DNA of 64,000 nucleotides, taken from the NCBI GenBank assembly GCA_017620475.1, contig JAFZQI010000041.1, positions 62,001 through 126,000 of the forward strand. The letters are read 5' to 3'. The translations under genes were made by a program, and so were the position numbers. Each line of letters opens with the position of its first letter. Position 1 is the stretch's first letter. This DNA comes from Clostridiales bacterium. GTDB taxonomy: Bacteria > Bacillota > Clostridia > Saccharofermentanales > Saccharofermentanaceae. Positions 45,449-53,898 of this stretch are shown piece by piece. The notes under the pieces are model-generated. The model did not search any database and was not told the DNA's origin. It saw nothing but the letters and a program-made list of their open reading frames with translations.

Positions 45449-46594
45449 ATGTTTAGAGATACTTTGACCGTTTATAAGAAAGAGATCAAGTCGATCCTCA
45501 AGGATCGGACCGTGCTGTTTATGTGCATTCTGCTGCCGTTCCTCTTCATGTTCGGAGAAGGCAAGCTGATGTCCGCGATGGCCGGCGATCAGACGGAAGA
45601 AAAGACGTACAACGCGTATGTGGTCAATGCGCCGGAAGCCATGAAGGACGGCCTTAAGGCATTGGGCTTTACGGGAGCCCCGGATGACATCGACCAGTGC
45701 ATTACCGACATCAAGAACAAGAAGACCGATATGCTTATCGTCTTCCCGCAGGACTTCTCGATTGCAGCTTCCGAAGGATCTTCGGTATCGGACATCGAGG
45801 TCTACTACAACTCCAGCAGCACGGATTCCCTGATGCTTCGTGAACGCCTTTCAGTATTCCTCGACTCCTTCCGTCCGGTGGTCTTCACCATAAACGCCAA
45901 TACTTCGAAGACCTACGATCTCGGTGACGAAACATACCAGGCGAAAAACATAGTCGCCAGTATGGTTCCGGGCTTCCTGCTCCTGACGATCGTGTACGGT
46001 ATTATGGCACTGGCCAGCAACATTATCGCCGGCGACAAAGAGACCGGCTTCCTGAACACTGTGCTTATCACGCCGGTTTCCCGTACCAGTGTTGCTCTTG
46101 GAAAAGCACTGGCGGTTATGACTGCGGCAGCGATCAGTTCCGTCTCCTCATTTGTCGGACTTTCGTTCCTGATGAAGGACTTCCAGAAGATGATGGGAGA
46201 TGCAGCCGTAAGCTATGCATTTGTCGATTATGTGTATGTATTCATCACCATCATGTGCGTCACCTTCGCGCTCGTGGGACTGATCCTCATCATCTCCACG
46301 CTCGCCAAGACCGCACGTTCCGCCCAGACCCTTACCGTGCTTCCGGTCATGCTCCTTTTCTTCGGATCTTTCTTGACTTCTAACGCAAGTCTGGAAGGCG
46401 CGCTCGCCAGCTTCGGTTTCAAGAATTTCCTGATCCCGCTTTGGAATGCGACCTACCTTACGAAGAATATCCTGCTGACCGGCTTTACCACGACCGAGAT
46501 GCTCGTGACCTGCGGGATCAACCTCGTCTTCGGCATCCTCTGCCTGACGCTGATCAGCTACCTCTTCAATCAGGAAAAGATCGTAAACGAGTAA
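45449..46594 (+). CDS. ABC-2 type permease, NatB-like
   Basis: 381 residues. One N-terminal membrane helix (about 22-40), an extracytoplasmic domain of about 130 residues, then five to six helices (MVPGFLLLTIVYGIMALASNII near 170; VYVFITIMCVTFALVGLILI near 265; TCGINLVFGILCLTLISYLF at the end) match NatB/YhaP permeases. The conserved KETGFLNTVLITPVSR motif interacts with the ATPase. The start at 45449 is fixed by a stop codon closing the ATG 8 bases earlier. Confidence 0.9.
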   Translation: MFRDTLTVYKKEIKSILKDRTVLFMCILLPFLFMFGEGKLMSAMAGDQTEEKTYNAYVVNAPEAMKDGLKALGFTGAPDDIDQCITDIKNKKTDMLIVFPQDFSIAASEGSSVSDIEVYYNSSSTDSLMLRERLSVFLDSFRPVVFTINANTSKTYDLGDETYQAKNIVASMVPGFLLLTIVYGIMALASNIIAGDKETGFLNTVLITPVSRTSVALGKALAVMTAAAISSVSSFVGLSFLMKDFQKMMGDAAVSYAFVDYVYVFITIMCVTFALVGLILIISTLAKTARSAQTLTVLPVMLLFFGSFLTSNASLEGALASFGFKNFLIPLWNATYLTKNILLTGFTTTEMLVTCGINLVFGILCLTLISYLFNQEKIVNE

Positions 46595-46635
46595 CGCACG
46601 CCCGTACCGGATTATTGAAAAGAAGGAGTGACACC

Positions 46636-47580
46636 ATGGCAAAAGAACCGGTTATTGTGACTGATCATCTGACCAAATCCTATGGCAAGAGCCGGGGGAT
46701 CGTGGATCTCGATCTTCGGGTCGATTCCGGAGATTTCTTCGGGTTTATCGGTCCGAATGGTGCCGGGAAATCCACGACCATACGTACACTTCTGGGTCTG
46801 ATCGCGCCGACTTCCGGATCCGCCAGGGTCCTGGGATACGACATCGTGTCGGAGAAGGAAAAGATCCTTCAGAAAGCCGGCTATCTTCCTTCTGAGATCC
46901 ACTTCTATTCCGGCATGAAGGTCCGCGATGTACTGAAGTTTTCCGCGGATCTCCGTAAATGCGACTGCGGGAAAACGGCCGATGAACTCTGTTTCCGTTT
47001 GGATCTTGATCCCTCACGGAAAGTCGATGACTTATCTCTCGGGAACCGGAAGAAGGTCGGCATCGTATGTGCCGTACAGCATCACCCCGAGCTTCTGATC
47101 CTGGACGAGCCCACCTCTGGTCTGGATCCGCTCATTCAAAAGGAGTTCTTCACGATCCTCCGTGAAGAAAACGAGAAGGGCTCCACCATCTTCTTCTCCT
47201 CCCACATCCTCTCCGAAGTTCAGACGTACTGCCGCAGTGCGGCCCTCATAAAAGACGGCAAAATCCTCCTGTCCGACAAGGTCGGAAATCTTGAACAGAC
47301 AGGAACGAAGAAAGTCACCATAGCCGGTGCTTTTCGCATGGAAAAGATAACGGGATTAAGCGGCGTCACAATAACAGATCAGGAAGACGCCGAAGCCGGG
47401 GCCTCCGAGCCGTGTGATGGTTCCCGCGCCGTCGGAAAAGAGCCCGGGCAAAAACTGTCGTTCCTGTATCAGGGCGATATCCGAAGCCTCCTCACCGTAC
47501 TCAGCGGCGAAGGTCTGACGGATGTCACGATCAGCGAGCCGAGCCTGGAAGAGATCTTCATGCACTACTACGAATCATAG
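46636..47580 (+). CDS. ABC exporter ATP-binding protein (second set)
   Basis: 314 residues from the ATG at 46636 (AAGGAGTG ribosome binding site). Walker A GPNGAGKST (about 36-44), signature LSLGNRKK and Walker B LLILDEPTSGLD identify an ABC-2-type exporter ATPase; the NRKKVGIVCAVQHHPELL segment is typical of the group. The C-terminal 90 residues include an acidic, poorly conserved insert. It follows the NatB-like permease by 41 bases and precedes its own permease by 11 bases, so all four genes are probably one operon. Confidence 0.9.
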   Translation: MAKEPVIVTDHLTKSYGKSRGIVDLDLRVDSGDFFGFIGPNGAGKSTTIRTLLGLIAPTSGSARVLGYDIVSEKEKILQKAGYLPSEIHFYSGMKVRDVLKFSADLRKCDCGKTADELCFRLDLDPSRKVDDLSLGNRKKVGIVCAVQHHPELLILDEPTSGLDPLIQKEFFTILREENEKGSTIFFSSHILSEVQTYCRSAALIKDGKILLSDKVGNLEQTGTKKVTIAGAFRMEKITGLSGVTITDQEDAEAGASEPCDGSRAVGKEPGQKLSFLYQGDIRSLLTVLSGEGLTDVTISEPSLEEIFMHYYES

Positions 47581-47591
47581 AGGAATGGAAA

Positions 47592-48377
47592 ATGACTGTT
47601 TTTAAGCAAGAAATCAAATCCCAGCTCAAGGCCATCCTGATTTGGAGCCTGTCGATCGGCATTCTGATCGCGGCTTGCGTACTGATGTATCCGGACATGG
47701 AATCGCAGATGGACGGCGTCAATAAGATGTTCTCCTCCATGGGAAGCTTCACCCAGGCCTTCGGTATGGACCGTCTTAACTTCGGTACCCTGATCGGATT
47801 CTACGCCGTAGAGGCAGGCAATATCATCGGCATCGGCGGTGCCTTCTTCGCGGCGATCATCGCCGTCTCCGCCCTCATGAAAGAAGAACAGGATCACACC
47901 GCCGAGTTTTTATTCCCCCATCCCATCTCAAGAGTTCAGGTAATCACCGAGAAGCTTTTGAGCGTATACTTCATCATCCTGATCCTCAACGCGATCGTAC
48001 TGATCTGTTCCATCACATCGATCCTTCTGATCCATGAAGAGATCTTCTGGAAGGAACTGCTTCTGATCCATCTGGCCTATCTTCTGATGCAGTTTGAGAT
48101 CGCGGGGATCTGCTTCGGTGTCTCCGCATTTGTAACGCGCGGCGGTATGGGCATCGGCATCGGGATCGCCGGACTGATGTACATCCTCAACATCGTTGCC
48201 AATATCTCCGACCAGGCGAAGTTCCTTAAATACATCACCGCATTCGGATACACGGAAAGTGCGGACATCATCAGCTCAGGATGCCTGGAGCTCAAGTATC
48301 TCCTTCCGGGGATGGTCCTGATGATCGCCGGGATCGCCACGGCCTACGCAAAGTACACTCGAAAAGACCTTCGTTAA
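47592..48377 (+). CDS. ABC-2 type permease (second set)
   Basis: 261 residues with six membrane segments (near 15-33, 58-82, 105-130, 140-165, 172-195, 235-255). The EEQDHTAEFLFPHPISRVQVITEKL loop is the conserved ATPase-contact segment of ABC-2 permeases. It starts 11 bases after its ATPase. The substrate is unknown; antibiotics, peptides and lipids are typical for the family. Confidence 0.88.
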   Translation: MTVFKQEIKSQLKAILIWSLSIGILIAACVLMYPDMESQMDGVNKMFSSMGSFTQAFGMDRLNFGTLIGFYAVEAGNIIGIGGAFFAAIIAVSALMKEEQDHTAEFLFPHPISRVQVITEKLLSVYFIILILNAIVLICSITSILLIHEEIFWKELLLIHLAYLLMQFEIAGICFGVSAFVTRGGMGIGIGIAGLMYILNIVANISDQAKFLKYITAFGYTESADIISSGCLELKYLLPGMVLMIAGIATAYAKYTRKDLR

Positions 48378-48414
48378 GTATTAGAGCACTAAAGAGAATA
48401 GGTGATGAGCGGCC

Positions 48415-48424
48415 AAAAGCACTG
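48415..48424 (+). repeat. Intergenic AAAAGCACTG decamer
   Basis: Exact copy 37 bases after the ABC permease stop. A 6-base palindrome TTGACATCCTGTCAA follows at 48469-48483 and could be a -35 region or operator for the next gene. Confidence 0.75.
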
Positions 48425-48619
48425 CTATCATTGCATTTCCTCGCCAAAATAACAAATTTCAAAAAATCTTGACATCCTGTCAATACTGTCCTCTGCACAA
48501 ATTTTTCGCAAAATTACAAAAAACTCTTGTCAAAAATCGAGAAAAGAGTGTTAAGATGGAATCAGGGGTTGCTCCAATACGATTCTCATACTGAAAACAA
48601 GGGCTTTGTGGAGGGTGTC

Positions 48620-48859
48620 ATGAAGAAAAGATTAAGAAGTGCGCTGGCATGTTTTCTACTATCGTTTTTCGCATACTTTCGGTATCTGCTGGTGGTCTCG
48701 ATCCTCCTTCTTATCGGAAGTATTTTCTTTCACCCGCTTCTTTACGCCGGAATCCTTGCCTTGATCCTCGACGCCATCTTCTCCATCGCCGTTACCGTCC
48801 ATGTCACCATGGTCGTTCCGGTCTTTAACCAGGACTTCCTGTTCCAGAAAGACAGCTGA
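48620..48859 (+). CDS. Small two-helix membrane protein
   Basis: 79 residues from the ATG at 48620, chosen for the GGAGGGTGTC ribosome binding site. Two hydrophobic segments (about 8-34 and 40-67) are followed by a short tail. The family is not recognised. It lies between an ABC exporter operon and a convergent esterase gene, with its own AT-rich upstream region of about 240 bases. Confidence 0.65.
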   Translation: MKKRLRSALACFLLSFFAYFRYLLVVSILLLIGSIFFHPLLYAGILALILDAIFSIAVTVHVTMVVPVFNQDFLFQKDS

Positions 48860-48880
48860 CTTCGTTTCCTAAACAGACAA

Positions 48881-48912
48881 GAAAAAGCGGTGCCTCATTT
48901 CTTCAGCACCGC
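48881..48912 (-). terminator. Terminator whose loop contains the upstream gene's stop codon
   Basis: On the minus strand GCGGTGC and GCACCGC form a 7-base stem (48906-48912 with 48887-48893) followed by TTTTTC. The TGA of the SGNH hydrolase gene (48895-48897) lies within the loop, so termination occurs right at the gene's end. Confidence 0.8.
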
Positions 48913-49530
48913 GTATGTTCCCATCTTCTCCAGGACCGCCTTGGCAAAAACATAGTGCCCGGCCTCGTCCATATGCTCGTCATCCACTTCACTGGCTTGT
49001 ACAAAATCCGATGCCGCTACAAAAGCACTGCCCCTCCGCTGCGCGATCCTTTGATATACCTCCCTCAGCTCGCGGCTGACTTCCACTGAGCGCCTGTCGA
49101 ATTCAGGGTCCTTGCTTGGAAGATACACGTGTTCGCCAAGATGGATCGGCGATACCAGTAAGATCTGCGGCGGGAGAAGGAACTTCTCCAGTTCATCCAG
49201 ACATCTTTCGATCCCCTTTCCGATCGTATAGGCAGAAGATCTGTAAACCGACTTGCAGTCGTTGGTCCCCAGCATCAGGATCGCCCCGTCCAGGGGACTT
49301 TGAGACTCAAGGATGAAAGGAAGTGCGGCGGCCCCATTTCTTCCGGGCCGAAATGCATCTTCAAATACCGTCGTTCTCCCGCACAGCCCCTCCTCGATGA
49401 TACGAAGATCAGGAGATAAGCTCTGCAGAACGCCCGTCCAGCGCACATCCTGCGGATAACGCCGCTCCGGCATGCTCCCTGGCACCAGTCCCCAAGTATT
49501 TGAATCACCAAAAGCCAGTATCGTTCGCAT
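48895..49530 (-). CDS. SGNH/GDSL-family hydrolase
   Basis: 211 residues. Block I is GDSNTWG (residues 8-14, Ser10 nucleophile), block III is LGTNDC (about 88-93) and block V ends EVDDEHMDEAGHYVFA with the Asp and His of the triad. This matches arylesterase/lipase-type SGNH hydrolases without a signal peptide, so it acts in the cytoplasm. An antisense exact decamer lies at 49021-49030. Substrate is probably a short acyl or aryl ester. Confidence 0.88.
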   Translation of the reverse strand: MRTILAFGDSNTWGLVPGSMPERRYPQDVRWTGVLQSLSPDLRIIEEGLCGRTTVFEDAFRPGRNGAAALPFILESQSPLDGAILMLGTNDCKSVYRSSAYTIGKGIERCLDELEKFLLPPQILLVSPIHLGEHVYLPSKDPEFDRRSVEVSRELREVYQRIAQRRGSAFVAASDFVQASEVDDEHMDEAGHYVFAKAVLEKMGTYAVLKK

Positions 49531-49622
49531 AAGCTTACTCCTTTCCCGCGATTACCGCGTCATACATTTATCTTGCGCCGCGCGTTTGTTTTAGTGTTTT
49601 TCACGCCGCGCCGTTTAGCATC

Positions 49623-50180
49623 TTACTTCCGGATGCCCTCTCTCCATGTCGCCGGCTTAAACTCGCCAACCAGCGGCAGGAGGCGCTGATCTACATCGAT
49701 CTTGAAAACGGAATTAAAGTTGTTGGTAGCGATCATCTGTCCGGCAAAGCCCACGATGACCACGAGTTCCTGATCGTTGAAGAATTTTCTCAGCTTCTCG
49801 AAGGTCTCATCCGAAACCGACGTCGGATCCTTCACGATCGACTGTGCCAGTTCGACCAGAACCTGCTCCTTCTCGTCATACACGAGGTTGTTCGGATCCA
49901 GACCCAGGCCCTTGACATCGCTGATGAAGAACAGCGAGCACAGCTGGCAGGAATTTGTTGTCGAGATCGCGTGTGCATAAAGTATCGCGTCCTTCTGTCC
50001 GATCACCTCTACCAGACGGTTCCAGGACGTATACCACGCCATAAAAGCATCGTAGGTTGCTGCATCGTTGAGAAGACCCTTCTTCATGTTGGTGACGGCA
50101 TTTCTGCCTGCCAGTTCGTCATAGCGCTCCTTCTCCGCGCCGGTTGCCTCATTCTGTTCTACTAACTTGATTCTAGCCAT
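49623..50180 (-). CDS. AhpD-like carboxymuconolactone decarboxylase-family protein
   Basis: 185 residues from the ATG at 50180 (AAGGAG ribosome binding site). The CxxC pair is in NSCQLCSLF (Cys78, Cys81) with a preceding His in YAHAIS (His70), the AhpD-type redox site, so a peroxidase-like or disulfide reductase activity is likely. It is the third gene after the cysteine-type leader at 52.5 kb (metQ, alcohol dehydrogenase, this), which suggests a link to thiol or redox homeostasis; a 123-base gap precedes it. Confidence 0.8.
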   Translation of the reverse strand: MARIKLVEQNEATGAEKERYDELAGRNAVTNMKKGLLNDAATYDAFMAWYTSWNRLVEVIGQKDAILYAHAISTTNSCQLCSLFFISDVKGLGLDPNNLVYDEKEQVLVELAQSIVKDPTSVSDETFEKLRKFFNDQELVVIVGFAGQMIATNNFNSVFKIDVDQRLLPLVGEFKPATWREGIRK

Positions 50181-50303
50181 TTTCAAAATCTCCTTCTTGA
50201 TTGTTTTTTTCTTCGCGAAAAGCACTTCGCGCTTCAACCTTTTTTCGTTCTTTCCGTACCGGTTCGCGCCTTTCTGTGCGGCACAACTATCTCCCGGCCC
50301 CTG

Positions 50304-51464
50304 TTATTTTGCCAGCTCCAAAATCTTCACTATTTCTTCTGCACCGAGCGGTACATAGTGGCCGACTTTGCCGTTGGCCGTCGCCCGCTCCGCCATGATC
50401 GTAAAGGCCTCGTCGCCGATCCCGAGCTCCGACAGATGCGTCCGCAGCTCAAGTTTCCTGAAGAAGCTTTCCAGTTCCTCCGAGAGCTTAAACGCACGCT
50501 CTGTCTCATCGAAATCGTACGAATCCACTCCATACACACGGCTCGCCAGAAGCGCCAGTCTCCAGGGTTTGACCGTGGCGATATACTTCGTCCAGGCCAC
50601 GAAAACCACTGCCATGCCCTCGCCGTGAGTGATGTTGTACTGCGCCGACAGTTCATGCTCGATCCGATGCGAGCCCCAATCCGCACGTCGTCCCGCGTCC
50701 AGGAAATTGTTATGCGACACACTCGCCAGCCAGCTTATCTCCGCTCTTGCGTTGATGTCTTTCGGATCCTTCAGGATCCTATCCGCATTGACCAGAAGAG
50801 CTCGGATCGCGCCCTCGATCAGGTAGTCCGTAGTGTCCGAATTCTTCTCATCGGAGAAGTATCTTTCCAGAAGGTGGGACAGAACATCCGCTATGCCCAC
50901 CAGCGTCTGATACTTCGGCAGATTCACCGTGTACTTCGGGTTCAGGATCGCGAACTTCGGAATGATCCGGTCATCCTCGAAACCGAGTTTTCTGTCTTCG
51001 TTTGAGAGGATCGCGCAATTCGAGGTTTCCGATCCGCTGGATGCCGTTGTTGCAATCACACCGATAGGGAGGACCTCCTCCGGCACTGTGCTTCCGGAAA
51101 AGAAATCCCATACATCGCCCTCATACGGGATACCGATGGCCACGGCTTTCGCGGTATCGATCGCGCTGCCGCCTCCGACCGCTAATACAAAGTCCACCTT
51201 GTCGCGCTTTCCCTGCTCAACCAGTTTTCTCACGAGATCGATGCTTGGATTAGGTACTACCTCCCCGTTTTCACTAAACCGGATACCTAAGGTTCTGACC
51301 ACATCGGTAATCGCATCGTAGATGCCCAGCGTCTTGATAAATTCACCACTATAGACCAGAAGCAAGGAAGTTACATTTTGCCGGGCAAGAAGCTCGGGAA
51401 GCTTCTTTTCGCTGTCCTCTCCGAAAACGATCTTCGCGGGGTTGTAGTACTCAAATCCAATCAT
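50304..51464 (-). CDS. Iron-containing alcohol dehydrogenase (group III)
   Basis: 386 residues. The NAD(P)-binding GGGSAID motif is near residue 98, and metal ligands lie in ADVLSHLLERY (about 192-205) and HRIEHELSAQYNITHGEGMAVV (about 265-285), as in BdhA/YqhD. It probably reduces aldehydes to alcohols, for example butyraldehyde, with NAD(P)H. It begins 18 bases after metQ, so it appears to belong to the operon under the cysteine-type leader, which is unexpected for a fermentation enzyme. Confidence 0.9.
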   Translation of the reverse strand: MIGFEYYNPAKIVFGEDSEKKLPELLARQNVTSLLLVYSGEFIKTLGIYDAITDVVRTLGIRFSENGEVVPNPSIDLVRKLVEQGKRDKVDFVLAVGGGSAIDTAKAVAIGIPYEGDVWDFFSGSTVPEEVLPIGVIATTASSGSETSNCAILSNEDRKLGFEDDRIIPKFAILNPKYTVNLPKYQTLVGIADVLSHLLERYFSDEKNSDTTDYLIEGAIRALLVNADRILKDPKDINARAEISWLASVSHNNFLDAGRRADWGSHRIEHELSAQYNITHGEGMAVVFVAWTKYIATVKPWRLALLASRVYGVDSYDFDETERAFKLSEELESFFRKLELRTHLSELGIGDEAFTIMAERATANGKVGHYVPLGAEEIVKILELAK

Positions 51465-51482
51465 CGTTGCTCTCCTGTTTGC

Positions 51483-52322
51483 TTAGTGCAGCGGAACCAC
51501 TGCGCCGTCGTATGTCTTCTCGATATAAGCCTTGATCTCCGGTCCCTGGAGTACTTCCACAAGGATCTTCAGGGCTTCGTCGTTCTGCTTGTCCTTCGAT
51601 GTTGCAATGATATTTCCGTATGTCTGTGCAGCAAGACCGTCGTTGGCTTCGACAGCAAGCGCACCGCTCACATGAAGTCCGCCTTCGATCGCGTAGTTAC
51701 CATTGATGACCGCTACATCTACATCTGGAAGTGCAGCCACCAGCTGCTCCGGAGCCAGTTCCTTGAATTCGATGTTCTTCGGGTTCTCCACGATATCCTC
51801 CAGTGTGGCCGTAATTCCGGCATCGTCCTTAAGCTTCAGGAGTCCCTCCTGCTGGAGCAGAAGCAGTGCACGGGCTTCGTTTGTAACATTGTTCGGTACG
51901 GCTACGATCGCTCCATCCGGAAGATCTTTAAGGTCCTTAGTGCGGCCGGCATAGATGCCGAAGGGTTCATAGTGGATGGCACCGATGGATACCAGATCAG
52001 AATTGTTTTCCTTATTGAACTGATCCAGATACGGTACATGCTGGAAGTAGTTCGCGTCCAGGCTTCCTTCAATTACGCCGGTATTCGGGGTGATGGAATC
52101 TTCAAGTTTTACGATCTCCAGCGTGATACCCTTTGCTTCCAGGAGCGGTTTGGCCTGCTCAAGGATCTCTGCGTGAGGCGTAATGTTTGCGCCAACTTTG
52201 ATCGTCTTCTTCTCGGCAGCATCCGTATCCGCGGCCTTGGTCTTCTTTCCGCAAGCCGCGGCGGATGAAAGAAGGGTGAGTGTAAGTGCTACTGTGATAA
52301 TTCTCTTAAATGTATTTTTCAT
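51483..52322 (-). CDS. metQ: MetQ-family substrate-binding lipoprotein
   Basis: 279 residues. The signal peptide ends in a lipobox (SAAAC). The NlpA/MetQ domain is complete (KVGANITPHAEILEQAKPLLEAKGITLEIV; ANYFQHVPYLDQFNKEN; AIVAVPNNVTNEARALLLLQQEGL). It captures methionine or a related sulfur amino acid for the MetNI transporter, whose genes lie 3 kb away in another transcript. Both transcripts share the same operator-promoter block and a cysteine-codon leader, so cystine or cysteine uptake is as plausible as methionine. Confidence 0.9.
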   Translation of the reverse strand: MKNTFKRIITVALTLTLLSSAAACGKKTKAADTDAAEKKTIKVGANITPHAEILEQAKPLLEAKGITLEIVKLEDSITPNTGVIEGSLDANYFQHVPYLDQFNKENNSDLVSIGAIHYEPFGIYAGRTKDLKDLPDGAIVAVPNNVTNEARALLLLQQEGLLKLKDDAGITATLEDIVENPKNIEFKELAPEQLVAALPDVDVAVINGNYAIEGGLHVSGALAVEANDGLAAQTYGNIIATSKDKQNDEALKILVEVLQGPEIKAYIEKTYDGAVVPLH

Positions 52323-52446
52323 GGTTTTAAATCTCCTAATCTTTTTGTGTTTTTAATTGTTTTGTGTTTTTTGCCGCGGTTTCCGATCTTCCTTTTCTTT
52401 TTTCCGTGTCCCGCGGCCGTCAAGTTCTTTTCGCACATTTTTACCG

Positions 52447-52479
52447 AAAAAAAACGGGGGCTTAGTGATTAAGCTCCCG
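52447..52479 (-). terminator. Attenuator terminator upstream of metQ
   Basis: On the minus strand CGGGAGCTTA (52479-52470) pairs with TAAGCCCCCG (52464-52455) around a 5-base loop, with one A-C mismatch, followed by eight T. The 5' arm is shared with TGCCCGGGAG (52483-52474), which is perfectly complementary to CTCCCGGGCA inside the leader reading frame (52575-52566), giving a 10-base antiterminator. Confidence 0.88.
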
Positions 52480-52508
52480 GGCAAATGGCATATCTCATGA
52501 TGCTTTCT

Positions 52509-52631
52509 TCAACATCGATCTGATTTATGGCGCAAGGCATCGCTGCTCGCACCCGCCAAGTAATCTGCCCGGGAGTTCAGCATTCGACAACACATGACCA
52601 TATTCGCCTTTCTTGTTGTTTGTTTGAACAT
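52509..52631 (-). CDS. Cysteine-type leader peptide of the metQ operon
   Basis: A 40-codon frame with a very good ribosome binding site (AAGGAGG, 10 bases before the ATG). Residues 11-17 are MVMCCRM with Cys codons TGT TGT, then LNSRAD at 18-23, and the last codon before the stop is again Cys. The Ser-Arg-Ala codons lie in the CTCCCGGGCA segment that can pair with the attenuator's 5' arm. Stalling at the Cys codons when Cys-tRNA is scarce would free that segment and prevent termination; full translation would mask it. The peptide itself needs no other function. Confidence 0.82.
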   Translation of the reverse strand: MFKQTTRKANMVMCCRMLNSRADYLAGASSDALRHKSDRC

Positions 52632-52665
52632 TGCTTGCGCCTCCTTTTCAAAGTTTATGTTGCAT

Positions 52666-52699
52666 ACTTTATCACCACTCACCTACTATGTCAATAGGT
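52666..52699 (-). promoter_or_regulatory. Promoter and Rrf2-type operator upstream of the metQ leader
   Basis: On the minus strand: -35 TTGACA (52689-52694) and -10 TAAAGT (52666-52671) with 17 bases between. The -35 sits in ACCTATTGACATAGTAGGT, a dyad with ACCTA/TAGGT ends. Nearly the same block occurs upstream of the mccB leader and of nifS, so one regulator, most likely the Rrf2 protein at 61229, controls all three. Confidence 0.82.
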
Positions 52700-52819
52700 T
52701 ATTTGAAATTATTTTCATCTCTCAGGATACACTTAATAACCCCGATCCCGGCTTGCCCCTTTGTCTGCAACAGACTCATATAATATAATAAAGGCGACAA
52801 CAAGTTTTACGAGGAGAAA

Positions 52820-53812
52820 ATGGACCTAGTTACCAGAAGCAAACGTCCGGGCATGGACTGCACACTGGATGTATACTTCGACCGCGGAGCCGGTTTTTCG
52901 AAGTATATCAACGACCCCAACACCTACAAGATGGTCCTGGTCGAGGCCGGTTCTTTTGCCATAGAAGAAAACGGAAAATACCGGGTCATCACCTCTCCCG
53001 CCGGAATCATTCTGAACGAAAAAGCGAAGTTGAATGTCATATCCGAAGAGAAGGTCAAGTCGCTCACGCTGTACTTTAAGCCCACGATCATTCGGGAAGA
53101 ATTCACATTTGAAGCACTGAACTCCGGGAAATACGATAAGTTCTTTACGGCGCTTGCCGACGAGCCGAATATGTCCCGGGACGAGAAATTGGAACAGCTT
53201 ATAACCGGAAACATTCCCTTCGACAGCGAATTCTGCCATTCCTCGATCTATCAGGATGCCCTGATTCTTACGGAGTTTACTTCGAACGACCGGAATGCCG
53301 CTTATTACACGCTATCGAAGCAGGAACTGGACACGTTCAAAAGGCTGGTCGTAAGCATCGCTTACGAATTACGCGAACAGCCGGATAATTACTGGATCCT
53401 TCGGACCAGGTATTTCGTCATTGCCACGCTTTTCACGGTCACGGCGGATTTCTACCGCAACTGGAGGCAGGATGAAATCTATAAGGATCCTCTCGTTGCC
53501 AAGGTTACCCGCTATTTCTTCGATCACATGGAAGATGAGATCACCCTTGAGACGGTCCTCCGCCGGTTCTCTGTCAATAAGAACACCCTGAATGACGCAT
53601 TTAATCGCGAGCTTTCCATGTCCTGTATGGCCTATCTTGAGAATATGCGCATCGGCATGGCGCGAAAAATCCTTCAGGATACAGACCTTTCGATCGGTGA
53701 GATCAGCTCATACTGCGGATATCCGGATACCAATTATTTCTCGAAGGTCTTCAAGAAACATACCGGTCAGACACCATCCAAATTCCGCGAAAACAGCAAA
53801 AATCAAATCTGA
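52820..53812 (+). CDS. AraC-family transcriptional regulator
   Basis: 330 residues with ACGAGGAG as ribosome binding site. The N-terminal 220 residues form a cupin-like sensing domain; residues about 225-325 hold the two helix-turn-helix motifs (TLETVLRRFSVNKNTLNDAFNRELSMS; LSIGEISSYCGYPDTNYFSKVFKKHTGQTPSKFR). A TATAAT (52779-52784) lies 36 bases upstream, preceded by a small GTCTGCAACAGAC dyad (52763-52775) that could be an autoregulatory site. It is divergent from the metQ leader and may control the lipoprotein gene downstream. Confidence 0.9.
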   Translation: MDLVTRSKRPGMDCTLDVYFDRGAGFSKYINDPNTYKMVLVEAGSFAIEENGKYRVITSPAGIILNEKAKLNVISEEKVKSLTLYFKPTIIREEFTFEALNSGKYDKFFTALADEPNMSRDEKLEQLITGNIPFDSEFCHSSIYQDALILTEFTSNDRNAAYYTLSKQELDTFKRLVVSIAYELREQPDNYWILRTRYFVIATLFTVTADFYRNWRQDEIYKDPLVAKVTRYFFDHMEDEITLETVLRRFSVNKNTLNDAFNRELSMSCMAYLENMRIGMARKILQDTDLSIGEISSYCGYPDTNYFSKVFKKHTGQTPSKFRENSKNQI

Positions 53813-53898
53813 TATTCCCTTTTTTCGTGCTGATTTTTCTAACGGCTCCCCTGAAGTAAAAGGTATGCTCAACTTACCAAAAGGAGGAGCTTTCAATT

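Noticed and set aside
52440..52700. SAM (S-box) riboswitch or T-box upstream of metQ
   Set aside because: The leader lacks S-box and T-box consensus elements; a translated Cys-codon frame plus overlapping hairpins explains it better.
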